Below are positions 42,470 through 51,487 of a DNA stretch of 64,000 nt, in pieces; positions within the stretch are counted from its first letter, which is position 1; each line of letters begins with the position of its first letter. The stretch spans positions 1 to 64,000 of the forward strand of contig DATCEO010000204.1 of assembly GCA_036510065.1 (NCBI GenBank), given 5' to 3'. Made by a program: the position numbers and the translations under genes. This DNA is from DASUBV01 sp036510065 (GTDB taxonomy: Bacteria > Actinomycetota > Actinomycetes > Streptosporangiales > Streptosporangiaceae). The notes beneath the pieces were generated by a model. That model was given only the letters and a program-made list of their open reading frames with translations. It did not search any database and was not told where the DNA came from.

Positions 42470-43989
42470 CCGGCCGCCACGTTCTGGTCATCGGCGGCGG
42501 GCTGGCCGGCATCAGCGCGGCCGTCCAGCTCCGGGAGGCCGGCATCGCCGTCACGCTCCTAGAAGCGCGGCCGTGGCTAGGCGGCGCGACCTGTTCGTTC
42601 TCCCGCGGCGACCTGGTCATCGACAACGGGCAGCATGTGTTCCTGCGGTGCTGCACGGCCTACCAGGAACTGCTGGCGCGGCTCGGGATGACCGGCTCGG
42701 TCTCGATGCAGGAACGGTTCGACGTGACCGTACTGACGCCCGGGCGGCAGGCCCGGCTCCGGCGCAGCTCCCTGCCCGCGCCGCTGCACCTGACTGGAGC
42801 CCTGGCCAGGTACGGACTGCTCACGCCCGCCGAGCGGCTGAAGGCAGGCCGGGCAGTGCTCGGGATGCGGATGGCCGACCCAGCCAGCCCCGGACTGGAT
42901 GACCAGCGACTCGGCGACTGGCTCGGCTCGCGCTGGCAGGGGGAGCGGGCCCGGCGCCGGCTCTGGGACCTGTTCATCATTTCCACCCTGAACATCGACG
43001 GCGACGAGGCCAGCGCCGGGCTGGCCGCCACCGTGATCAAGACCGCCCTGCTGGGCCGCAAGGATGCCGCCGACATCGGCATCTCCTCGATCCCGCTGGG
43101 GGAGCTGCACGGCAAGGCGGCGGCGCGGCTGCTGTCCCGGCTGGGCGCCGACGTCCGGCTGGGCGTCAAGGCGGTCGCCATCGAGCGCGGCCCGGACGGC
43201 GCGTTCGCTGTCCGCGCGGTGGCGGCCGGGGATGATGCCGACCGGCGCCTGGTACCGGCCGGCGGCCAGGACAGCCAGGCAGCGGTCCCGCCCCCGCCCG
43301 GCCCGGCTGCGAGCCCAGCCGCCGCCGCCCCGCCGCCCGCGGCAGCCGCTGGCGGCGTGCTGACCGCCGACGCGGTGGTGCTGGCCGTGCCGTCCTGGGT
43401 GGCCACTAACCTAGCGCCCACCGGGCTGGGGTCCATGCCCGCAGGCTGGGCCGATCTCGGCGTCTCGCCCATCGTCAACGTGCACGTGCACTACGACCGC
43501 CGGGTCACCCGGCTGCCGTTCGCGGCGGCCCTGGACTCCCCGGTGCAGTGGGTGTTCGACAAGACGCGCGCCGCGGGCGTGACGACCGGGCAGTACCTGG
43601 CCGTCTCGCTGTCGGCGGCCGACAGTTACGTGGATGTCCCGTCGGCGCGGCTGCGCGAGCAGTTCCTGCCCGCCCTGGAGCAGCTCTTCCCGGCTGCCGC
43701 AGACGCGAGCGTGCTGGATTTTTTCGTCACCAGAGAGCGCCGGGCGACGTTCCGCCAGGTGCCAGGGTCGGGCCGGCTGCGGCCGGGCGCGGCCACCCCG
43801 GTGCCCGGCCTCGCACTGGCTGGCGCATGGACCGATACCGGTTGGCCGGACACGATGGAGGGAGCCGTGCGTAGCGGACACAATGCCGCAGAGCACATCA
43901 TCTCGGAGCTGACGACGCCGTCGCCGGCGCAGGAGATGGTGGCTGAGCGGATTAAGGGCAGCGAAATTGCGGCAAGGGCGTCCTCATGA
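42466..43989 (+). CDS. hpnE: Hydroxysqualene dehydroxylase HpnE
   Basis: 507 residues, FAD-dependent amine-oxidase/phytoene-desaturase fold. The Rossmann motif VLVIGGGLAGISAAVQL and its acidic strand end LLEARPWLGG lie at residues 4-37; FSRGDLVIDNGQHVFLRCC follows near 45; the C-terminal FAD motif is GLALAGAWTDTGWPDTMEGAVRSG near 445-468. An Ala/Pro-rich insertion (near 270-297) breaks the middle domain. It reductively removes the hydroxyl of hydroxysqualene to give squalene. Four-base overlaps with hpnD and the next gene imply translational coupling. Confidence 0.93.
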   Translation: MTGRHVLVIGGGLAGISAAVQLREAGIAVTLLEARPWLGGATCSFSRGDLVIDNGQHVFLRCCTAYQELLARLGMTGSVSMQERFDVTVLTPGRQARLRRSSLPAPLHLTGALARYGLLTPAERLKAGRAVLGMRMADPASPGLDDQRLGDWLGSRWQGERARRRLWDLFIISTLNIDGDEASAGLAATVIKTALLGRKDAADIGISSIPLGELHGKAAARLLSRLGADVRLGVKAVAIERGPDGAFAVRAVAAGDDADRRLVPAGGQDSQAAVPPPPGPAASPAAAAPPPAAAAGGVLTADAVVLAVPSWVATNLAPTGLGSMPAGWADLGVSPIVNVHVHYDRRVTRLPFAAALDSPVQWVFDKTRAAGVTTGQYLAVSLSAADSYVDVPSARLREQFLPALEQLFPAAADASVLDFFVTRERRATFRQVPGSGRLRPGAATPVPGLALAGAWTDTGWPDTMEGAVRSGHNAAEHIISELTTPSPAQEMVAERIKGSEIAARASS

Positions 43990-45005
43990 CGACAACCATG
44001 CCCGCGGGCGTCGCCGCCGCCAGAGACGTCGTTGGCCCTGCGATTGCCGGGTGGCTGGAGCGGCTCAGCCCGGATGTCCGGATTGTCGCGGCCTATCACC
44101 TGGGCTTCGTCGATGCGGACGGGGCACCGTCCGGCGACGGCCAGGGCGGTAAGGCACTTCGGCCGGCCCTGGCCCTGCTATCGGCGCGCGCCGCAGGGGC
44201 TCCCCCGGAGCGCGGCGTCGCGGCGGCCGCGGCGGTCGAGTTCGTGCACAACTTCTCGCTGCTGCACGACGACATCATGGACGGCGATACCGAGCGGCGG
44301 CACCGGCCGACCGCCTGGACGGTGTTCGGCGTCGGCTCGGCCATCCTGGCCGGCGACGCCCTGCTCTGCCTGGCGCAGGACATCCTGCTCACCGACCCCG
44401 CGCCGCAGGCGGTCTGGGCGGCCCGCTGCCTGTCGGCGGCCGTGCACCGGCTGATCGCCGGCCAGGGCGCTGACCTGGCGTTCGAGCGGCGCGAGGACGT
44501 GACGCTGGAGGAGTGCCTGCAGATGGCGGGGGACAAGACCGCCGCGCTGATGGCCTGTGCCTGCAGCATCGGCGCTATCGGCGCCGGCGCGCCGGCGGAG
44601 CTGGCCATGGGCCTGGCCGGGTTCGGTGCCCATGCCGGGCTCGCGTTCCAGCTCACCGATGACCTGCTGGGTATCTGGGGGGCACCGGAGGTCACCGGCA
44701 AGCCGGTCCGGGCCGACCTGCGGGCGCGGAAGAAGTCGCTGCCGGTCGTGGCCGCACTGTCGCAGGACGGCGCGGCCGCCCGCGACCTGGCCCGGATGCT
44801 GGCCCGCACCGATGCGCTCGACGAGGACGACCTGCTCCGTGCGGCCGGCCTCGTGGAGGCGGCCGGCGGCCGGGAGTGGGCCGAGAGCGAGTCGGATGCC
44901 CAGCTGGCGGCCGCGACCAAGTGCCTCGCGGAGACCGACATGCCAGATGACGTGCGGGCGGAGTTCGCCGCGATAGCCGACTTCATCACGGTGCGGCAGA
45001 ACTGA
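43986..45005 (+). CDS. Polyprenyl (farnesyl-type) diphosphate synthase
   Basis: 339 residues, trans-isoprenyl diphosphate synthase. First Asp-rich motif LLHDDIMDGD (DDxxD) near residue 95, preceded by GGKALRPALALLSARAAG; second, FQLTDDLLGIWG, near 222, where the last Asp is Gly as in several actinobacterial homologues. GDKTAALMACACSIGAIGAG lies between. In the hopanoid operon it should supply farnesyl diphosphate to HpnD. Followed by a 67-base gap, then shc. Confidence 0.92.
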   Translation: MTTTMPAGVAAARDVVGPAIAGWLERLSPDVRIVAAYHLGFVDADGAPSGDGQGGKALRPALALLSARAAGAPPERGVAAAAAVEFVHNFSLLHDDIMDGDTERRHRPTAWTVFGVGSAILAGDALLCLAQDILLTDPAPQAVWAARCLSAAVHRLIAGQGADLAFERREDVTLEECLQMAGDKTAALMACACSIGAIGAGAPAELAMGLAGFGAHAGLAFQLTDDLLGIWGAPEVTGKPVRADLRARKKSLPVVAALSQDGAAARDLARMLARTDALDEDDLLRAAGLVEAAGGREWAESESDAQLAAATKCLAETDMPDDVRAEFAAIADFITVRQN

Positions 45006-45072
45006 GCGGGCCAGGTAGTCACCCGGGCATTGCGCCAAGGCCAGGGCCCAGCCAGACGGAGGAGATGACGCG

Positions 45073-47061
45073 ATGACGATGACTCAGGCCACCGGGACCG
45101 GCAGCGATGCTACGGCCACGGCACGGTCGGCGCTGGGCGCCGCCGCACGTCACCTGCTCGGCCTTCAGCATGAGCAGGGCTGGTGGCAGGGTGAGCTGGA
45201 GACCAACGTCACCATCGATGCCGAGGACCTGCTGCTGCGCGAGTTCCTCGGTATCCGGACGGCCGAGCAGACCGACGCGACCGCGCGCTGGATCAGGTCG
45301 CGGCAGCGGCCGGATGGCACCTGGTCAAACTCCTACGGCGGTAAGCCCGACCTGTCCACCACCGTGGAGGCCTACGTCGCGCTGCGGCTGGCCGGTGACT
45401 CGCCGGACGCCTATCACATGGCCCAGGCGGCGGGCTGGATCCGGACCGCCGGCGGCATCCCGGCGACCCGGGTCTTTACCCGGATCTGGCTGGCCCTGTT
45501 CGGCGAGTGGTCCTGGGACGACCTGCCGGTGATGCCGCCGGAGCTCATCTACCTGCCGAGCTGGTTTCCGCTGAACATCAGCGACTGGGCCTGCTGGGCT
45601 CGCCAGACCATCGTCCCGCTCACGATCGTCGGATCGCTGCGGCCCGTCCGCTCGCTGCCCTTCGAGCTCAGCGAGCTGCGGGTGCCGCGGGCGGTCACCG
45701 CAGCCGGCGCGGCGGCCGGGGCGGACGCTGCGGCTGACGCGATGTGGGCGCGGGTGTTCGGCGAGCTGGACCGGGCGCTGCACGTCTACCAGCGGCACGG
45801 GCTGCGGGCTGCCCCGCTGCGCGCCGTCCGGTCCGCGGCGATCCGGCGGTGCGCCGACTGGATTATCGCCCGGCAGGAGAAGGACGGCTGCTGGGGCGGG
45901 ATCCAGCCGCCGTGGGTGTACTCGCTCATCGCGCTGCACCTGGTCGGCTATGACCTCAGCCATCCGGTGATCGCGCGCGGCCTGGCCGGGCTGGACTCGT
46001 TCACGGTCTGGGCGCAGACCCCCGAGGGGCCGGTCCGGCGGATCGAGGCCTGCCAGTCGCCAGTCTGGGACACCGTGCTGGCCATGATCGCGCTCGGCGA
46101 CGCCGGCCTGCCGCCCGATCACCCGGCGCTGGTCCGGGCCGGCAGCTGGGTGCTGGCCGAGGAGATTCGCGGTCCGGGTGACTGGCAGGTCCGCCGGCCG
46201 GGCATCGAGCCCAGCGGCTGGGCCTTCGAGTTCAACAACGACGTCTACCCCGACATCGACGACACGGCCGAGGTGCTGCTGGCGCTGGAGCGGACCACCC
46301 AGCCGGAAGGGGCCGCCCTCGACAAGTCCGTCGAGCGGGCCACCAACTGGCTGATCGGCATGCAGTCGCGCGACGGCGGCTGGGGAGCCTTCGACGCCGA
46401 CAACACCCGCAAGATGGTGACCAAGCTGCCGTTCTGTGACTTCGGCGAGGTCATCGACCCGCCGTCGGCCGACGTCACGGCGCATGCCGTCGAGGCGCTG
46501 GCCCGGCGCGGCCTGGCGAGCAGCCGGCCGGTCCGCCGGGGAGTGACCTGGCTGCTGCGCGCGCAGGAGAGCGACGGCTCCTGGTTCGGCCGGTGGGGCG
46601 CGAACTACGTCTACGGCACCGGAGCGGTGGTCCCGGCCCTGATCGCGGCGGGCGTGCTGCCGAACAAGCCGGTCATCAGGCGCGCCGTGAACTGGCTGGT
46701 GGAGCACCAGAATCCCGATGGGGGCTGGGGCGAGGACCTGCGGTCCTACGAGCCGCCGGGCAGCCTGCACAGCACTGGACAACACGGGGCTGGCCAATTC
46801 GGGGGAACCCCCGGCCGCGGCGAGTCCACCGCCTCCCAGACCGCGTGGGCGCTGCTGGCGCTGCTGGCCGCCGGGGACGCCAGCGAGAGCGTCGAGGCCG
46901 GCGTCCGGTGGCTGGCGCAGACCCAGCGGCCCGACGGGACCTGGGACGAGCCGCAGTTCACCGGGACCGGCTTCCCGGGCGACTTCTACATCAACTATCA
47001 CCTGTACCGTCTGGTGTTCCCGGTGAGCGCGCTGGGTCGTTATCTGGGCGGTGCCGGATGA
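45073..47061 (+). CDS. shc: Squalene-hopene cyclase
   Basis: 662 residues, an alpha/alpha-barrel triterpene cyclase. QW-type repeats recur (QEKDGCWGGI, QSRDGGWGAF, QNPDGGWGED, QRPDGTWDEP). The protonating Asp motif DIDDTAE lies near residue 395 (DxDD), preceded by GWAFEFNNDVYP. LLGLQHEQGWWQGELETNVTIDAEDLLL opens the protein. It converts squalene to hopene and diplopterol at the membrane. A small low-complexity insert (HSTGQHGAGQFGGTPGRGE) sits near 572. RBS GGAGGAG is followed by ATG 45073; the stop overlaps the next start by four bases. Confidence 0.95.
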   Translation: MTMTQATGTGSDATATARSALGAAARHLLGLQHEQGWWQGELETNVTIDAEDLLLREFLGIRTAEQTDATARWIRSRQRPDGTWSNSYGGKPDLSTTVEAYVALRLAGDSPDAYHMAQAAGWIRTAGGIPATRVFTRIWLALFGEWSWDDLPVMPPELIYLPSWFPLNISDWACWARQTIVPLTIVGSLRPVRSLPFELSELRVPRAVTAAGAAAGADAAADAMWARVFGELDRALHVYQRHGLRAAPLRAVRSAAIRRCADWIIARQEKDGCWGGIQPPWVYSLIALHLVGYDLSHPVIARGLAGLDSFTVWAQTPEGPVRRIEACQSPVWDTVLAMIALGDAGLPPDHPALVRAGSWVLAEEIRGPGDWQVRRPGIEPSGWAFEFNNDVYPDIDDTAEVLLALERTTQPEGAALDKSVERATNWLIGMQSRDGGWGAFDADNTRKMVTKLPFCDFGEVIDPPSADVTAHAVEALARRGLASSRPVRRGVTWLLRAQESDGSWFGRWGANYVYGTGAVVPALIAAGVLPNKPVIRRAVNWLVEHQNPDGGWGEDLRSYEPPGSLHSTGQHGAGQFGGTPGRGESTASQTAWALLALLAAGDASESVEAGVRWLAQTQRPDGTWDEPQFTGTGFPGDFYINYHLYRLVFPVSALGRYLGGAG

Positions 47062-48641
47062 CCCGGCTGGCGGTCTGTGCCCCGCTCCGGCTAGAGGCGC
47101 GCGCCGTGCGCCGCGGGCTTGACGGCAGCGGAGTCGTGCGGCACACGGGCTTCGGCGCCCGGCGATCGCGCGCCCAGGCGCAGAAGCTGCGCGGCGACGA
47201 TGCCGCGCTGGTGGCCGTCACGGGGACCTGCGGGAGCCTGGCGCCCGGCCTGGAGCCGGGGGACCTGATCGTCGCGACCGAGGTCAGCGGCCCCGGCATC
47301 AGCTTCAGCTGCCCGTCGGCCCCGCTGGTGGCCGGCGAGCTGCGCCGGGCGGGCCTGCGGGTGCACGAGGGCCACATCGTCACCGTATCCAGCCTGTTTA
47401 ACGCCGCGGAGCGGGCACGCGCGGCCGCCCGCGGGGCGGTGGCGGTGGACATGGAGTCGTCCTACCTGCTGGCCGGCGCCGTCGGGCGCCCCGCCATCGT
47501 GGTGCGGGCGGTGTCCGACACCCCGCAGCGCTCGTTGCTGCGCCCGGCCACCATCACCGGCGGCATCGCCGCGCTGCGGTCACTGCGGCTGGCCGCGCCC
47601 GTCCTGGCCCGGTGGGCCGCCGCGGCCGGATCGCGCCAGGTGCTGCTGGCGGGCCCCCGGTCGTTCTGCGCCGGCGTGGAGCGAGCCATCGAGATCGTGG
47701 ATCGGGCGCTGGACGGCCCAGGGCCAGAGGGCACGGGCACGGGCGCAGGAGGCACGGGGACCGGAGGCACGGGGACTGGCGGAACGGGGCCGGACGGGCC
47801 GCGCGCGCCTGTCTACGTGCGCAAGCAGATCGTGCACAATACGCACGTTGTCGCCGATCTTGAGCAGCGCGGCGCAATCTTCGTCGACGAGCTCAGCGAG
47901 GTTCCCGACGGCGCTACGGTCGTGTTCTCCGCGCACGGGGTGTCGCCGGCGGTCCGAAGCGAGGCCGTCCGGCGCAGCCTGCAGACCGTCGACGCGACCT
48001 GCCCGCTGGTGGCCAAGGTGCATGCCGAGGCCCGCCGGTTCGCCGGCGACGGCTACCTGGTCGCGTTCATCGGGCACGCCGGCCACGAAGAGGTAGAGGG
48101 CACGCTCGGCGAGGCGCCCGAGGCGATGACCCTGGTCGAGACCATCGAGGACGTAGCCGGGCTGCGGCCTGCGGACCCGGGCAAGGTCGCCTACCTGATG
48201 CAGACCACCCTGGCGGCCGACGAGGCGGGGGTCATCGTCGACGCGCTGCTGGAGCGGTTCCCGGCCGCCCGCGGGCCGGGCAGCGACGATATCTGCTACG
48301 CGACGACCAACCGGCAGCTGGCGGTCCGGGCTATCGCCGCCGAGTCGGATGTCGTCCTGGTCGCCGGCTCGGCCAACTCGTCCAACTCGCGGCGTTTGGT
48401 GGAGACGGCGCAGCGGGCAGGTACACCGGCGTACCTGATTGATGACACGGGGGATATCGAGCTCGACTGGCTGACCGGGGCGTCAACAGTCGGGATCACG
48501 GCAGGGGCCTCGGCGCCGCCTGCGGTGGTCAGCCAGATCGTCGCAGCGCTGTCCGGCCTGGGCCCGGTCGATGTGAGCGAGCGCGTGCTCGCGACCGAGT
48601 CCATCCGGTTCGGCCTGCCCAAGGAGGTAAGGCAAGCATGA
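47058..48641 (+). CDS. Fusion of an HpnG-like nucleoside phosphorylase with IspH (HMBPP reductase)
   Basis: 527 residues. Residues 1-190 are a phosphorylase like HpnG, which releases adenine from adenosylhopane: GTCGSLAPGLEPGDLIVATEV near 56-76, HEGHIVTVSSLFNAAERARA near 97, and VDMESSYLLAGAVGRPAIVVRAVSDTP near 131-157. From residue 195 a full IspH begins (QVLLAGPRSFCAGVERAIEIVDRAL). Its three iron-sulfur cysteines are in SFCAGV (~203), DATCPLV (~315) and DICYATTNRQ (~414); the catalytic Glu region TTLAADE and VAGSANSSNSRRL are present. A Gly/Thr repeat fills the loop near 228-246. IspH makes IPP and DMAPP in the MEP pathway. ATG 47058 overlaps the shc stop; the frame is open farther back inside shc. 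Confidence 0.9.
   Translation: MTRLAVCAPLRLEARAVRRGLDGSGVVRHTGFGARRSRAQAQKLRGDDAALVAVTGTCGSLAPGLEPGDLIVATEVSGPGISFSCPSAPLVAGELRRAGLRVHEGHIVTVSSLFNAAERARAAARGAVAVDMESSYLLAGAVGRPAIVVRAVSDTPQRSLLRPATITGGIAALRSLRLAAPVLARWAAAAGSRQVLLAGPRSFCAGVERAIEIVDRALDGPGPEGTGTGAGGTGTGGTGTGGTGPDGPRAPVYVRKQIVHNTHVVADLEQRGAIFVDELSEVPDGATVVFSAHGVSPAVRSEAVRRSLQTVDATCPLVAKVHAEARRFAGDGYLVAFIGHAGHEEVEGTLGEAPEAMTLVETIEDVAGLRPADPGKVAYLMQTTLAADEAGVIVDALLERFPAARGPGSDDICYATTNRQLAVRAIAAESDVVLVAGSANSSNSRRLVETAQRAGTPAYLIDDTGDIELDWLTGASTVGITAGASAPPAVVSQIVAALSGLGPVDVSERVLATESIRFGLPKEVRQA
47748..47792 (+). repeat. In-frame 15-bp minisatellite inside the IspH half
   Basis: Three 15-base units GGAGGCACGGGGACC, GGAGGCACGGGGACT and GGCGGAACGGGGCCG start at 47748, 47763 and 47778, with degenerate upstream units from about 47730. 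Each adds Gly-Gly-Thr-Gly-Thr-like residues, so copy-number change would keep the frame. It lies in the loop before APVYVRKQIVHN. Confidence 0.8.
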
Positions 48642-49642
48642 GTATGCCGTTGCGCCAGAGCCTGCGCGTCGGGACCTACCTGATGCGCCAGCGGCTGGCA
48701 GGCAAGGAAAAGTTTCCGCTGCTGGTGGAGCTGGAGCCGCTGTACGCCTGCAACCTGAAGTGCGCGGGGTGCGGCAAGATCCAGCAGCCGGCCAGCCTGC
48801 TCAAGCAGCGCATGCCGGTCGAGCAGGCCATTGGCGCGATCGAGGAGTGCGGGGCGCCCATGGTGTCCATCGCCGGCGGCGAGCCGCTGATGCACCCGCA
48901 GATCCACGAGATCGTGGCTGAGCTGGTCAAGCGGAAGAAGTTCGTGTTCCTGTGCACGAACGCGCTGCTGCTCCCCAAGAAGATCGACAAGTTCACGCCG
49001 TCGCCCTACTTCGCCTTCACCGTGCACATCGACGGCCTGAAGGAGCGGCACGACGAGTCGGTCTGCAAGGAGGGGGTCTTCGACGAGGCCGTCGCGGCGG
49101 TCAAGGAGGCCAAGCGCCGCGGCTTCCGGGTGACGACCAACACCACCGTCTTCAACACCGACACCCCGCAGACGGTCATCGACGTGCTCAACTACCTCAA
49201 CGATGACCTGAAGGTGGACGAGATGATGATCTCGCCCGCTTATGCCTACGAGAAGGCGCCCGACCAGGAGCACTTCCTGGGGGTCACCGAGACTCGCGAG
49301 CTGTTCCGCAAGGCGTTCGACCACGGGAACCGGCGGCGCTGGCGGCTCAACCACTCCCCGCTGTTCCTGGACTTCCTCGAGGGGAAGAAGGAGTTCTCCT
49401 GCACCGCCTGGGGGATTCCGCTCTATTCGCTCCAGGGCTGGCAGCGGCCGTGTTACCTGATGGATGACGGGTACGTACCGACCTATCGTGAGCTGATCGA
49501 GACGACCGACTGGGACTCCTACGGCCGGGGCAAGGACCCGAGGTGTGCCAACTGCATGGCCCACTGCGGCTATGAGCCCTCGGCGGTGCTCGCCACGATG
49601 GGGTCATTGCGCGAGTCCATCCGCGCGCTGCGCGGAATCTGA
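48638..49642 (+). CDS. hpnH: Adenosylhopene transferase HpnH (radical SAM)
   Basis: 334 residues. The radical SAM cluster YACNLKCAGCGKIQ (CxxxCxxC) is near residues 36-49, followed by SIAGGEPLMHPQIHEIV (GGEP) near 82. The C-terminal region has further cysteines (FSCTAWG, RPCYLMDDGY, DPRCANCMAHCGYEP) typical of HpnH. It joins a 5'-deoxyadenosyl group to hopene, the first step of extended C35 hopanoids, whose adenine is later removed by HpnG, here the fused upstream partner. Overlaps the fusion gene by four bases. Confidence 0.95.
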   Translation: MSMPLRQSLRVGTYLMRQRLAGKEKFPLLVELEPLYACNLKCAGCGKIQQPASLLKQRMPVEQAIGAIEECGAPMVSIAGGEPLMHPQIHEIVAELVKRKKFVFLCTNALLLPKKIDKFTPSPYFAFTVHIDGLKERHDESVCKEGVFDEAVAAVKEAKRRGFRVTTNTTVFNTDTPQTVIDVLNYLNDDLKVDEMMISPAYAYEKAPDQEHFLGVTETRELFRKAFDHGNRRRWRLNHSPLFLDFLEGKKEFSCTAWGIPLYSLQGWQRPCYLMDDGYVPTYRELIETTDWDSYGRGKDPRCANCMAHCGYEPSAVLATMGSLRESIRALRGI

Positions 49643-49826
49643 ATAGGCTCGGTCCTTGGGCCCCCCGGATACGCTGGATGACGGCGGATAACGGTGGGTA
49701 CCTGGATCCGTGCCTGAGCGTCAGGGAGCCGGCCGAGGCCGGCTCTCTGAGCGATGTAGCGGGCTACGGGCGCTAGGAGGCTGGGCGGCCGGGCGACGGC
49801 CTGTGACATCCGGAGGATTTCGGGCA

Positions 49827-51485
49827 ATGAGCTCATCCCGTGGCCCGGCGCTTCTCGGCCAGGCAGCCGGGACAGGCCGTGCCGCCATCGCGGGCGGCTC
49901 TGCCCGCCACCGGACGCGGGCAGGCGACTTGCGGCCGCGTCAGCCCGGCCCGCTCTGGATGCGGGCCGTGCCGCCCGTCCTGACCTTCGCCGTGATGCTG
50001 ATCGGCATCACCGTTCCCTCGTACTGGCGCGACGAGGCGGCGACGCTGGCCGCGGTCCAGCGGCCGTTCAGCGCCATGGTCGCGATGCTGGGCCACGTCG
50101 ACGCGGTGCACGGCGCGTACTACATGGTCATCTGGGTCCTGGTGCGGGTGTTCGGCACCGGTGAGCTGGCGCTGCGGCTGCCCTCGGCCATCGCGATGGC
50201 GGTGGCGGCCGGATTCGTGGCCGCGCTGGGCCGCCGGCTGGTCTCCCCGCGGGCCGGCCTGGCCGCCGGGGTGCTGTTCGCCGTGGTCCCCGACATCAGC
50301 CTGTACGGCCAGGACGCGCGGTCGTACGCCATGGTGACCACGATGGCGACGATCGCCGGCTATGTCCTGGTCCGGGCGCTGGGGACCGGGCACGGATACC
50401 AGCGGCGCTGGTGGATCCTCTACGCGATCAGCATCGCGCTGCTGGGCATCCTGAACATCTTCGGCCTGCTTCTCGTCGCGGCGCACGGAGTGACCATCTT
50501 CCTGCGCATGCTCAGGCCGGAGCCGGGCCAGTCCCGGCGGGCCGTGCTGCTGCGCTGGATCGCGGCCGCCGGCACCGGGCTGATCGTGGCCGCGCCGCTG
50601 GTCGTCCAGGGCTGGATGCAGCGGGGCCAGCTGAGCTGGCTGACCGCGCCGGGCTACGCGGGCCTGACGAGCGTCACCAAGCTCATCGGGCCGCCGACCA
50701 TGAGCCTGGCGGTCGTGGTCATCGTCATCGTCGGGATCGTGATCACCTCGATCCGCGCGCCCCGGCGGCAGCTGCCCGCCTGGCTGAGCACGCTGCCCGG
50801 GCTCTGCCTGCCCTGGCTGATCCTGCCGCCGGCGATCCTGCTCGTCAGCTCGGCGATTACCCCCGTCTATAACTTCCGGTACATCCTGTTCTGCGTCCCG
50901 GCCGCCGCCCTGCTCGGCGGGGCAGGGCTGGCGGCGCTCGGCCGGATCGGCGGCACCGCGGCCGTGGTCCTGGTGGCCATCCTTGGCCTCAACTCGCAGG
51001 TCGGCTTCCGCCTGCCCGGCGGTCACGGCGACGACATCCGCCAGGCCGACGCCCTGATCGCCGCCACCGCCAAGCCCGGCGACGTGGTCCTGTACACCAA
51101 TAACAACGCCGAGAGCTTCGGCGCGGCCTACCCGTACGGCCTGGCCCGGCTGCCCAACATCGAGCAGGCCCGGGGACCGGTGCCGTCGGCGACGCTGGGC
51201 GGCACCAACGTGCCCGGCGCCGTCCTGCGGCAGCGGCTGGCCCACGCCTCGCGGCTGTGGATCGTCGAGATTGACGCCTCCGCGCCGGCCCGCTCGCTGC
51301 TCCAGGGCCTGCACTATCACCTGCTGTGGATCTGGCAGACCTCCGACATCTGGCTGCGGCTCTACGTGCGCAAGGGCACCCCGGCGTTCGCGGCGGCGAT
51401 GCGAGCCAGCGGCGGGCCGGCCACTCCCGCCAGCGATCACGACAAGAAGCTCGCCCCGCGGCACCCGGGCAGCCCCCGGGCCTGA
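49827..51485 (+). CDS. Multi-pass membrane glycosyltransferase (GT39/ArnT-like)
   Basis: About 552 residues with roughly ten membrane helices. After an N-terminal basic tail, the first helix VPPVLTFAVMLIGITVPS leads to the catalytic-type acidic pair in SYWRDEAATLAAVQRPF near residue 70, then LGRRLVSPRAGLAAGVLFAVVPDISLYGQDARSYA, the pattern of C-type glycosyltransferases that use polyprenyl-phosphate sugars. The C-terminal ~170 residues form an extracytoplasmic domain. ATG 49827 is chosen for GGAGGA nine bases ahead. It follows hpnH on the same strand after 184 bases, so it may or may not belong to the hopanoid unit. Its stop lies two bases from that of the convergent phosphatase. Confidence 0.87.
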   Translation: MSSSRGPALLGQAAGTGRAAIAGGSARHRTRAGDLRPRQPGPLWMRAVPPVLTFAVMLIGITVPSYWRDEAATLAAVQRPFSAMVAMLGHVDAVHGAYYMVIWVLVRVFGTGELALRLPSAIAMAVAAGFVAALGRRLVSPRAGLAAGVLFAVVPDISLYGQDARSYAMVTTMATIAGYVLVRALGTGHGYQRRWWILYAISIALLGILNIFGLLLVAAHGVTIFLRMLRPEPGQSRRAVLLRWIAAAGTGLIVAAPLVVQGWMQRGQLSWLTAPGYAGLTSVTKLIGPPTMSLAVVVIVIVGIVITSIRAPRRQLPAWLSTLPGLCLPWLILPPAILLVSSAITPVYNFRYILFCVPAAALLGGAGLAALGRIGGTAAVVLVAILGLNSQVGFRLPGGHGDDIRQADALIAATAKPGDVVLYTNNNAESFGAAYPYGLARLPNIEQARGPVPSATLGGTNVPGAVLRQRLAHASRLWIVEIDASAPARSLLQGLHYHLLWIWQTSDIWLRLYVRKGTPAFAAAMRASGGPATPASDHDKKLAPRHPGSPRA

Positions 51486-51487
51486 GA

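Noticed and set aside
45325..47001. 558-residue open frame antisense to shc
   Set aside because: Shadow frame; shc has all cyclase motifs and lies in a coupled operon.
46593..47057. Upstream extension of the HpnG-IspH frame inside shc
   Set aside because: The 155 extra residues are Arg/Gly-rich and overlap shc; ATG 47058 starts exactly where the phosphorylase fold starts and makes a four-base overlap.
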